Shown piece by piece: positions 1 through 5,478 of a DNA stretch of 5,478 bases. Source of the stretch: Myxococcales bacterium (GTDB lineage Bacteria; Myxococcota_A; Bradymonadia; Bradymonadales; Bradymonadaceae); contig SKNI01000431.1 of NCBI GenBank assembly GCA_007120615.1, forward strand, positions 1 to 5,478, in the 5' to 3' direction. Every line of letters starts with the position of its first letter. Position 1 is the first letter of the stretch. The translations under genes were made by a program, and so were the position numbers. The notes beneath the pieces were generated by a model. The model worked only from the letters and a program-made list of their open reading frames with translations. It ran no database searches and was not told the DNA's origin.

Positions 1-319
1 CGACCAGGGTGGAGTCGGGAGCAAATAAAGAGATGCCCGGGCTGAAGTCGGAGCTCTCCACGGAGATGCGCAAGATCTCGTCGCGCTCCAGTTGGACCTG
101 ATAGGTTCGATAGGGAGCGCCGTCGCGGGGATTTACGGCATCATGGGGGGAGAGCGTATCGGTGGAGGAGGCTCCGACCTCGATGGCTTCCAGGTCTTTG
201 ATGAGAAAGGGTGAAGAACTCTCGGCCTGGGGCGTTGCGCAGGCGCTCAACGTCACAGTAAGACCGAGCAGGACAAGTCCGGTGAAAAAGCGGTGGGTGT
301 TTGGAAGGTGGGAGGTCAC
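1..319 (-). CDS. PPC-repeat-like lipoprotein B, N-terminal part (runs off window)
   Basis: This open frame gives 106 residues from a GTG at 319 and continues past base 1, so its C-terminus is unseen. The start is supported by AGGAG six bases upstream. A lipoprotein signal peptide follows: His/Arg-containing n-region, hydrophobic stretch (FTGLVLLGLTVTL, about residues 12-24) and lipobox L-S-A-C with the lipidated Cys at 27. The +2 residue is Ala, which by the Lol rule suggests outer-membrane sorting. Residues 63-106 align without gaps to lipoprotein A, with 32 of 44 identical, including NPRDGAPYRTY and VESSDFSPGI. This is the first half of a PPC-like (bacterial pre-peptidase C-terminal) beta-sandwich repeat. 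It lies 51 bases after lipoprotein A and is most simply a tandem duplicate in the same operon. No catalytic residues are visible and its function is unknown. Confidence 0.85.
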   Translation of the reverse strand, partial: MTSHLPNTHRFFTGLVLLGLTVTLSACATPQAESSSPFLIKDLEAIEVGASSTDTLSPHDAVNPRDGAPYRTYQVQLERDEILRISVESSDFSPGISLFAPDSTLV

Positions 320-370
320 GTATTTCTCCTGAATCAGAACTGCAAATGAAGTGCAAAGAAGCGAAGGCGT
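320..370 (-). other. Short spacer between the two lipoprotein genes
   Basis: There are 51 bases between the TGA of lipoprotein A and the GTG of lipoprotein B. Apart from the ribosome binding site, I see no hairpin with a T-run and no convincing promoter, so the two genes are probably co-transcribed. The spacer is 17 sense codons in frame with both genes. Confidence 0.6.
326..330 (-). promoter_or_regulatory. Ribosome binding site of lipoprotein B
   Basis: AGGAG on the minus strand, with a six-base spacer (AAATAC) before the GTG at 319. It fixes the start of the partial lipoprotein B. The alternative open frame beginning with an ATG at 356 has no signal peptide and reads the same DNA out of frame. 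Confidence 0.75.
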
Positions 371-2074
371 TCAGCCGTGTTGTCCGGAGGGCCCGGTGGT
401 CCGAACCCGGAGAGTAAAAGAGCCGATCTCATTGGGCGCCACGGAGGTAACCCCGATGCGGTAGGTGCCGGGGGCCAAATCCTGGGTGATCTGGGCCCGG
501 CTGGCTGCGTAATAATCGTATTCCATCTCCACGATGGTCTGGCCGAATTCGTCCTCCAGAATCAAAAAGGCTTCAAATTCATGTTGGGCGAGGTCGATTC
601 GAACCTCGCCTGCGACCTCTACGGTGAGGGTGATATATTCGATCGGCGTGTAGCGAGGCTGATAGATCTCGGATGCCTGGGTCAAGGCGCCTTCGACGGA
701 CTCTCCCACCGCGACCTGGTCGCTGTCGGGAGCTTTATGAAGTGCGGTGGTAACCCGGTAGGCTCCGCTCTCCTGGGGCATGGCGGAGGTGGCCCATAAG
801 GTATATTTTCCGGGCTTCAAGAGCCAGTAAATCCGCGCATCATAGACCGGCGGGTTCTGCCAGTGGTGTTGAGCATTATAATTCCATCCCGAGTCCTGAT
901 CCTCTCGTAAGATGCGACCGTCTTCATCGGTGAGGACCAGGTAGGAGTTAAAGTCAGTGGTGTGCATCAGGGCGTTGATGATGGCCGGCTCGTCGAGCTC
1001 AAACTCCATGGCCTCCCCCTTGCGCATCGAGGATGGAATGGTGGTGCGATTCCATCCCAGAAAACTTCGAAAGGTCTGACCCAGCACAAAGGACTCAGTA
1101 CGCTGAATCTCACCGAGCTGACCGTCCAGGGTGTAGCGCCCGTCGGGACCGGAGTGAAATGCGGTGATCCAGATCTCGTAGTTGCCGGCGGGCAACTCGG
1201 TCAGAATCGAGGAGTCTCGGGCGCCGATCTGGGGGTGAGTCTGGGCCAGAACCGTCTCGGTGTCGCGCTCCACGATCGAGAGTTGGGGCGTAAAGTCCGA
1301 GGAGTTGACCTTGAGTTCCACGGCGGTGTCTTCGCCGAGGTCCAGTGTATGAACGTTTAAGAGGGCGCGGGTCTGGGGATGGATTCGACCCCCTTCGTAG
1401 AGAAAGTCGGTGACTTTGCCGGGGAAGCGAAACGCAGCAGATGGCTCCACGGTTTCGGTGCTCAACTGAAAGGCGCCGAGTTCTCCTACTTCGAGGCTGG
1501 AGATGACGACCAGATATCTGCCTGGTTGTGCGGCGCGGCGAATCAGGCTCTTTCGGCCGCTGACGCTGTCGTGAGTTCCGGCATGAGGCTGGCCGAAGGC
1601 ATCGAGTTCGCCGTAGCCGCCGAAGCCACCGTATCCTCCGTATGCCCCAAGTCCACCCAATGTGCCGTGCCCGCCGTAGCTCCCGTATCCGTAGGGGTCG
1701 TGGCTATGGGAAGTGGTGATCTGGCTAGACCGGGTGCGACTCTCGGTGCTTCCGATCAAGGAGCCGTCGGGCCCGAAGAGGGCGATGCCGGGAGAGAAGT
1801 CGGAGCTCTCCACAACAATGCGAAGGATATCATCTTCCACCAGAAAGAGTTCATAGGTGCGATAGGGCGCCCCGTCGCGAGGGTTGACGGAGTCGCTATT
1901 ACCGAGGCGATCGGCTTTGGCGGTGTTGACCTCGAGAGGATGAAGATTGGAGATGGGAAAGGGACTTGTATCGGTGGGGGCCGACGACACACAGGCGGCC
2001 AGCACCGATGAGCAGAGCAAGGCTACAAAAAATACTACAGACCGATACAAAAAAACCGATGATCGCTCAGACAC
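371..2074 (-). CDS. Lipoprotein A with four PPC-like beta-sandwich repeats
   Basis: A 567-residue product from the GTG at 2074, preceded by GGAG with a six-base spacer. The signal peptide has n-region SERSSVFLYR, a hydrophobic core and lipobox L-A-A-C with Cys28; +2 is Val, consistent with outer-membrane sorting. The rest is four diverged copies of one fold, about residues 70-207, 211-321, 325-447 and 455-560. Each has a [ST/QH]-[DE]-F element (near 90, 258, 372, 497) followed by a beta strand, then a P-x-G-x-Y-type turn (PGRY 184, PAGNY 295, PGKY 421, PGTY 535) and a closing strand such as GAFQLST or GSFTLRV. This matches PPC (pre-peptidase C-terminal) domains, which are usually non-catalytic. 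Repeat 1 carries a Gly/Tyr-rich insertion (128-155). No enzyme domain is present. A structural, ligand-binding or envelope-scaffold role is inferred. A longer in-frame GTG at 2173 is less likely. Confidence 0.88.
   Translation of the reverse strand: MSERSSVFLYRSVVFFVALLCSSVLAACVSSAPTDTSPFPISNLHPLEVNTAKADRLGNSDSVNPRDGAPYRTYELFLVEDDILRIVVESSDFSPGIALFGPDGSLIGSTESRTRSSQITTSHSHDPYGYGSYGGHGTLGGLGAYGGYGGFGGYGELDAFGQPHAGTHDSVSGRKSLIRRAAQPGRYLVVISSLEVGELGAFQLSTETVEPSAAFRFPGKVTDFLYEGGRIHPQTRALLNVHTLDLGEDTAVELKVNSSDFTPQLSIVERDTETVLAQTHPQIGARDSSILTELPAGNYEIWITAFHSGPDGRYTLDGQLGEIQRTESFVLGQTFRSFLGWNRTTIPSSMRKGEAMEFELDEPAIINALMHTTDFNSYLVLTDEDGRILREDQDSGWNYNAQHHWQNPPVYDARIYWLLKPGKYTLWATSAMPQESGAYRVTTALHKAPDSDQVAVGESVEGALTQASEIYQPRYTPIEYITLTVEVAGEVRIDLAQHEFEAFLILEDEFGQTIVEMEYDYYAASRAQITQDLAPGTYRIGVTSVAPNEIGSFTLRVRTTGPSGQHG
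1610..1693 (-). repeat. Gly/Tyr-rich low-complexity insertion inside PPC-like repeat 1
   Basis: These 28 codons (residues 128-155 of lipoprotein A) include 15 Gly and 6 Tyr in short units such as YGSYGG, AYGGYGG and FGGYG. They sit in the loop between the strand ending in LIGSTES and the strand leading into QPGRY. The corresponding loops of repeats 2 to 4 lack this composition. The segment is probably flexible or adhesive in character. Its DNA is built of related GGC/GGA-TAC units, so slippage could change its length in frame. Confidence 0.75.
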
Positions 2075-2175
2075 ATCTCGCTCCGGGGGACAGGCAGTTT
2101 TAGGAAGCTGTCGAATCGCTTGGACTATAAAGCAGGCGTAAACGAAACGGAAGTATCCTAATTGCCGGGTCACCG
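2075..2175 (-). other. Gap between pump and lipoprotein A, with a possible weak promoter
   Basis: If lipoprotein A starts at 2074, 101 bases separate it from the TAA of the pump. No terminator hairpin is evident. A -10-like TATAGT lies at 2129-2124 on the minus strand, about 50 bases upstream of the GTG. The best -35 at the right distance (TTCCGT) matches the consensus poorly, so an internal promoter is only possible. The stretch stays open in the lipoprotein A frame back to the GTG at 2173. Confidence 0.35.
2081..2084 (-). promoter_or_regulatory. Ribosome binding site deciding the lipoprotein A start
   Basis: GGAG on the minus strand, six bases (CGAGAT) before the GTG at 2074. The in-frame GTG at 2173 has only a weak GAG upstream and would put about 40 residues ahead of the hydrophobic core of the signal peptide. 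The 2074 start gives a normal lipoprotein signal of 27 residues before the Cys. Confidence 0.7.
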
Positions 2176-5100
2176 TTACTCGCTGCCGAACCGCCGGGCG
2201 ATAAGATTGCGGGTATCATCCAAAATGATCACCGAGCAGGGAACGAAGAAGAGGCAAATTACCGTCCCGAAGAGAATTCCAAAGCCCATGCTGATGGCCA
2301 TGGGGACGAGAAATTCGGCCTGAACGCTGGTCTCGAAAATCATCGGGGTCAGTCCGATAAAGGTGGTCGCAGCGGTGAGCACGATCGGGCGAAAGCGCCG
2401 ACAGGCGCCGGCGACAATCGCCTCGTGAACCGAGAGCCCCTGGCGGGTGTAGTGATTGGCGGTCGCCAGTAAAATCAGGGACACATTGACCACGATTCCC
2501 GACAGCGCGATCATGCCCATGACGCTCATAAAACTCAGGGTCGCGCCCATCAATAAATGTCCGACGATGGCTCCGATGCACCCGAAGGGAATGATGATCA
2601 TGATGATCAGGGGCTGAATATAGGAGCGGAAGGTAAAGGCGAGCAAAATATAGATGGTAAAGAGGGCCAAGAGCATCGCGAAGATGAGTTGGTCTAAGGC
2701 CTCTTCCTGTTCGGCCTGCTCCCCGCTGACGGACCAGCCCAGGCCGGGGTACGATTGTACCAATTCATCGAGGGGGCCGGCGCGCAGGGTGGCCATGACC
2801 TCGTTGCCCGAGGTTTCAGCATCATCGACGGCGGCGGTGACCTCCACGATGCGCTGACCTCCCTCTCGTCGGATGGTTACGTGGCCCCGGCTGCGCTCGA
2901 TGCTGGCCGCCTGGGAGAGGGGTACCTCACCGCCTCCGGGAGTGCGAAGGATCATGGTCTCGATATGATCTTCGGATTGTCTCTCCTCCAGCGGGCGACG
3001 CACATAGACCCGCAACTCCTCCCGCCCTCGCTGCAGGCGAACGGCTTCGACTCCGAAGAAAGCCGCCCGCAATTGTCGACCCAGAGCGGACTCCGTAAGC
3101 CCCAGGCTTCGGGACTCCGGGCGCAGTTGGATATCGAGTTGTTCTTTTCCTCGGGCCACCCCGCTGTCGACGTCGAGGACTCCTCGGATTTCACGAAGGG
3201 TCTGGGCCAGATCCTCGGACGCGCGCTCCAGTGTAGTAGAGTCGGGATGATGAAGCTGCAGCGCGACGGCGGCGCCGGTGTCGAGCCCGGAGGAGTAACT
3301 GTAGAGCATCGCTTCGACGCCGGGGACCTCTCCGATCTTTTCTCGCCAGCGGTCGGTAAACTCGGCCGTGGTAAAGTCCCGTTCATCGGCGCTGACCAGG
3401 TCCACCGAGATCCGGGCAATATGACTGCGAGCTCCCGGGGCGCTGCCGGTAGGCCCGGAGCCGGGAGCACCACGCCCCTGCTCGGTGAGAATGCCCCGGT
3501 GAATCGTTTCATCGCCCATCTCCTCGATGACCTCATAGGCGGCATCCAGGACCCTGTCGCCGACCTCATGGGTCAACTCTGCGTCCGTCCCAAAGGGCAT
3601 TCGGATATTAACGGAGGAGACGTTTCCTTCTACCGGCGGGAAGAAATGAAAGTTCATCCGGCCGCTGAAGACCAGTGCGGTCAGAATCAACAAACAGGTA
3701 ACCCCGGCGGCCATGGTGAAGTAGCGAAACGAGATCGCTCGGTGCAACGCCGGTCGATACTGATTTTCGATAAATTTGTTTAAAGCTCGTCCAAAATAAG
3801 CCTGGTATTTCATCACCTGGGCGAGCACACCGGTCCACTTTGTGGGTTTGGAGCGCGAGAGGTGGGCCGGTAAAATGACCAACGCTTCAATCAGCGATAG
3901 CACCAGCACCAGAACCACTACGATGGGGATCACTTCAAATAAGTTGCCCGTGGTGCCGGGAATGGCCAGCAGTGGCAAAAATACGGTGCAGGTGGTCAAA
4001 AGAGAGATGGACAGAGGACCGGCCACTTCCCGCACCCCCAGGATGGATGCCGTCAAAGGTTCCTTGCCTTCTTCTCGTTGCTTGTAGATCGCCTCACCGA
4101 CGACGATCGCGTAATCGACGATGATTCCCAGGCATAAAATGAAGGCGAAGAGGCTGATCATATTAAAGGACACGCCCAGAAAGGGCATGAAGATCAAGGA
4201 CCCCAAAAACGCGATCGGAATGCCCAGCGTTACCCAGAAGGCGAGCTTGATATTGAGAAAGAGCCCCAGCACCAGGAGGACCAGAAAAAGGCCCAGATAG
4301 GCGTTTTTGAGCAGGAGGTCGATGCGATCGGAAAACTCCTCGGATTCGTCTTCCCACAGAGCATATTCGACGCCCGGTGGAAGATATTGGGCGTGCTCAT
4401 CGAGATAACGGCGGGTAGCCCGGGAGACCTCCATGGGGGTCTGATCGCCCACCCGGGCTACGATGAGCCGTGCGGCCTGTTTTCCGTCGTAATAGGTCAG
4501 ACGGTTGAGGTCTCGAAATCCGTCGTGGACTTCCGCGATATCGCTCAGGCGTATGGTGCCGCCCTCGGGGTCGGCCAGTACGATGATATCTTCGAATTCT
4601 CGCTGCTGTTCTTTGCGTTCACTGGTGCGGACCAGGACCTCGCCGCCGGGAGTCTTGAGGCCACCGCCGGGGACTTCCACAGCCGCAGACCCGACAATGC
4701 TGGCAACCTCATCGATGGTCAGGCCGTGAGCCCGCAGAGTTGACTCTCGGGCCTCGATGGACATCTCGGGCGCCCGCATTCCGGCGAGTGCGACACGAGA
4801 GATCTCCGGCTGTGCGAGGAGCCCTTCGCGGGTATTCTCCCCCAATTCTCTGAGAGTGCGTTCATCGACGTCGCCGTAGATGACCACGGTCAGCACGTTA
4901 ACCCGGGCGGTTCGCAGACTGATATTGGGGCGATCCACATCGTCGGGAAAGATACTGATTCCATCGACGGCCGCCTGAATCTCGTTCATCGCCAATTCGG
5001 GGCTGACTCCGCCGACCAATTCGACGGTGACCCGGCCGCCCCCCTCCCGGGCGATGGCATAGCTTCTGTGGATGCCGGGGACGTTCTGGATGGCATCTTC

Positions 5101-5343
5101 TACGGGCAGGATCATGGCCTGCTCGACGTCTTCGGGGCTGGCGCCGGAGTAGCTGACGTTGATTCGAATTTCGTGGAGGAAATAATCGGGAAAGACCTCC
5201 TGACGGATCTCCAGGGTCATGATGAACCCACCCACCAGAAAGATGACCATCAACAGGTTCGCGGCGACCGGGTGTTGAGCCATAAAGGCCAGGGGGCCGC
5301 GCATGATATCCGGGTTGGGAGCTTCCGCAGGTGAAGAGGTCAC
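2176..5343 (-). CDS. RND-family efflux permease (AcrB/HAE1-like)
   Basis: A 1055-residue inner-membrane pump, normal family length, expected to act as a trimer and export a substrate with a periplasmic adaptor and an outer-membrane channel. The RND layout is visible: TM1 about 27-45, first periplasmic porter region about 46-340 (YSGASPEDVEQ near 65-75), TM2-TM6 about 345-493, TM7 about 541-560, second periplasmic region about 561-880, and TM8-TM12 about 884-1040. HPVAANLLM, LFLNIKLAFWVTLGIPIAFLG and FRSYIQPL place it in the large HAE1-like clade, not the heavy-metal CusA group. TM4 has VDYAIVVGE (D410, E417) and TM10 has GIVVNVSLILLA, each missing charged residues usual there; R985 before Pro is kept. 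A Gly/Pro-rich loop lies at 622-638. The GTG start has GAGGAG five bases upstream and overlaps the preceding gene. The substrate cannot be read from sequence. Confidence 0.95.
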   Translation of the reverse strand: MTSSPAEAPNPDIMRGPLAFMAQHPVAANLLMVIFLVGGFIMTLEIRQEVFPDYFLHEIRINVSYSGASPEDVEQAMILPVEDAIQNVPGIHRSYAIAREGGGRVTVELVGGVSPELAMNEIQAAVDGISIFPDDVDRPNISLRTARVNVLTVVIYGDVDERTLRELGENTREGLLAQPEISRVALAGMRAPEMSIEARESTLRAHGLTIDEVASIVGSAAVEVPGGGLKTPGGEVLVRTSERKEQQREFEDIIVLADPEGGTIRLSDIAEVHDGFRDLNRLTYYDGKQAARLIVARVGDQTPMEVSRATRRYLDEHAQYLPPGVEYALWEDESEEFSDRIDLLLKNAYLGLFLVLLVLGLFLNIKLAFWVTLGIPIAFLGSLIFMPFLGVSFNMISLFAFILCLGIIVDYAIVVGEAIYKQREEGKEPLTASILGVREVAGPLSISLLTTCTVFLPLLAIPGTTGNLFEVIPIVVVLVLVLSLIEALVILPAHLSRSKPTKWTGVLAQVMKYQAYFGRALNKFIENQYRPALHRAISFRYFTMAAGVTCLLILTALVFSGRMNFHFFPPVEGNVSSVNIRMPFGTDAELTHEVGDRVLDAAYEVIEEMGDETIHRGILTEQGRGAPGSGPTGSAPGARSHIARISVDLVSADERDFTTAEFTDRWREKIGEVPGVEAMLYSYSSGLDTGAAVALQLHHPDSTTLERASEDLAQTLREIRGVLDVDSGVARGKEQLDIQLRPESRSLGLTESALGRQLRAAFFGVEAVRLQRGREELRVYVRRPLEERQSEDHIETMILRTPGGGEVPLSQAASIERSRGHVTIRREGGQRIVEVTAAVDDAETSGNEVMATLRAGPLDELVQSYPGLGWSVSGEQAEQEEALDQLIFAMLLALFTIYILLAFTFRSYIQPLIIMIIIPFGCIGAIVGHLLMGATLSFMSVMGMIALSGIVVNVSLILLATANHYTRQGLSVHEAIVAGACRRFRPIVLTAATTFIGLTPMIFETSVQAEFLVPMAISMGFGILFGTVICLFFVPCSVIILDDTRNLIARRFGSE

Positions 5344-5478
5344 GGAATCTCCTCATCGTCCTGGAGCTCGTTCTCGTCTTCGATCTGGTGCTCGTCCCCG
5401 ACCCCGACCCCGACCCCGACCTCGTGCTCGTTCTCGTCCTCGTGCTCGTCCTCGTGCTCGTCCTCGTCCTCGTCCTCG
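5340..5478 (-). CDS. C-terminal acidic, His-containing repetitive tail of an upstream gene (partial)
   Basis: Only the last 45 codons are in the window. The chosen frame ends in TGA at 5342-5340, overlapping the pump's GTG as GTGA. It reads as alternating Glu/Asp with interspersed His and Asn (EDEDEDEHEDEH, ENEH), then four Val-Gly pairs, then GDEHQIEDENELQDDEEIP. The other two frames are also open over the repeat, but this one has G or C at nearly every third codon position (GAG, GAC, CAC), as in the neighbouring genes; the others would use CGA/GGA or AGG/ACG runs. RND pump genes usually follow their HlyD/AcrA-type periplasmic adaptor, so an adaptor with a variable C-terminal tail is the likeliest identity. 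That is from context only, as no adaptor domain is visible. The tail could bind metal ions or simply be disordered. Confidence 0.6.
   Translation of the reverse strand, partial: EDEDEDEHEDEHEDENEHEVGVGVGVGDEHQIEDENELQDDEEIP
5349..5354 (-). promoter_or_regulatory. Ribosome binding site of the RND pump, inside the upstream gene
   Basis: GAGGAG with a five-base spacer (ATTCC) before the GTG at 5343. It lies within the last codons of the upstream frame, whose TGA overlaps the pump start. This layout is typical of translational coupling. Confidence 0.75.
5396..5419 (-). repeat. Four perfect hexanucleotide repeats (TCGGGG)4, G-quadruplex motif
   Basis: On the plus strand CCCCGA occurs four times in a row; on the coding strand this is four GGGG runs separated by two-base TC loops. 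In the acidic-tail frame it encodes Val-Gly repeats. The spacing satisfies the usual intramolecular G-quadruplex pattern. It ends about 53 bases upstream of the pump's GTG. Confidence 0.85.
5421..5478 (-). repeat. Degenerate GAGGAC/GAGCAC/GAGAAC hexamer array
   Basis: A purine-rich array of six-base units reaching the window edge and probably beyond it. The units GAGGAC, GAGCAC and GAGAAC encode Glu-Asp, Glu-His and Glu-Asn pairs. A six-base unit adds or removes two codons without breaking the frame, so the tail length can vary while coupling to the pump is kept. Related units recur at about 5362-5394. Confidence 0.8.

Noticed and set aside
141..356. Minus-strand frame of 71 codons with an ATG at 356
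   Set aside because: It overlaps lipoprotein B out of frame. The B frame has a ribosome binding site, signal peptide, lipobox and homology to lipoprotein A.
320..373. Possible TGA readthrough fusing lipoproteins A and B, which are in the same frame with no other stop between them
   Set aside because: B has its own ribosome binding site and an internal lipobox signal peptide that would be buried in a fusion. An in-frame spacer of this length can arise by chance.
1379..2011. Plus-strand open frame opposite lipoprotein A
   Set aside because: Its Gly/Ala/Val-rich composition follows from the antisense of the real frame; there is no domain and no independent ribosome binding site.
2755..3783. 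Long plus-strand open frame of 342 codons opposite the pump gene
   Set aside because: It lies entirely antisense to a clearly coding RND gene, shows no recognisable domain, and mirrors the codon pattern of the real gene.
4898..5356. Minus-strand frame starting at an ATG at 5356, overlapping the pump N-terminus
   Set aside because: It reads the conserved pump N-terminus out of frame and gives an Arg/Gly/Pro-rich product typical of shadow frames.
5396..5419. Telomere-like TCGGGG repeat or CRISPR-like array
   Set aside because: The units are contiguous hexamers without spacers, sit inside a reading frame and are not at a replicon end that can be seen; a coding microsatellite explains them.
5343..5478. 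Plus-strand hydrophobic Leu/Val repeat frame
   Set aside because: It is the complement of the acidic repeat and has no start signal. The minus-strand frame is supported by its overlap with the pump and its codon third-position bias.

Overview
The window carries four genes, all on the minus strand and read from high to low coordinates, so it looks like one operon or part of one. In order of transcription they are: the 3' end of an unidentified gene with a strongly acidic, His-containing repetitive tail (5478 to 5340); a complete RND-superfamily efflux permease of 1055 residues (5343 to 2176); a complete lipoprotein built of four PPC-like beta-sandwich repeats (best start 2074, end 371); and the 5' part of a second, paralogous lipoprotein (from 319, running off the window at base 1). 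There is no RNA gene, mobile element or CRISPR array, and the plus strand shows only mirror-image open frames.

The cell is Gram-negative: it has an inner-membrane RND pump and two lipoproteins with lipoboxes whose +2 residues are not Asp, which fits outer-membrane sorting. The fairly GC-rich DNA, GTG starts, low-complexity acidic tail and Gly/Tyr-rich lipoprotein suggest a deltaproteobacterial-type organism (Myxococcota or Bradymonadales-like). That placement is only an impression and no marker gene supports it.

The acidic-tail gene overlaps the pump gene by 4 bases (GTGA), so the two are probably translationally coupled. A periplasmic adaptor is the expected neighbour there, but only the tail is visible. 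The pump is followed by a 101-base gap, then lipoprotein A, a 51-base gap and lipoprotein B. Neither gap holds a visible terminator, so co-transcription is likely, although a weak promoter of its own for lipoprotein A cannot be excluded.

The points most worth a second look are: the pump lacks several charged membrane residues usual in its clade; the coding strand just upstream of the pump start has four evenly spaced GGGG runs, a textbook G-quadruplex motif, inside a hexanucleotide repeat that encodes the acidic tail; and a tandem pair of PPC-repeat lipoproteins, one with a Gly/Tyr-rich insertion, follows the pump. A dedicated envelope role for this set is an inference, not an established system.
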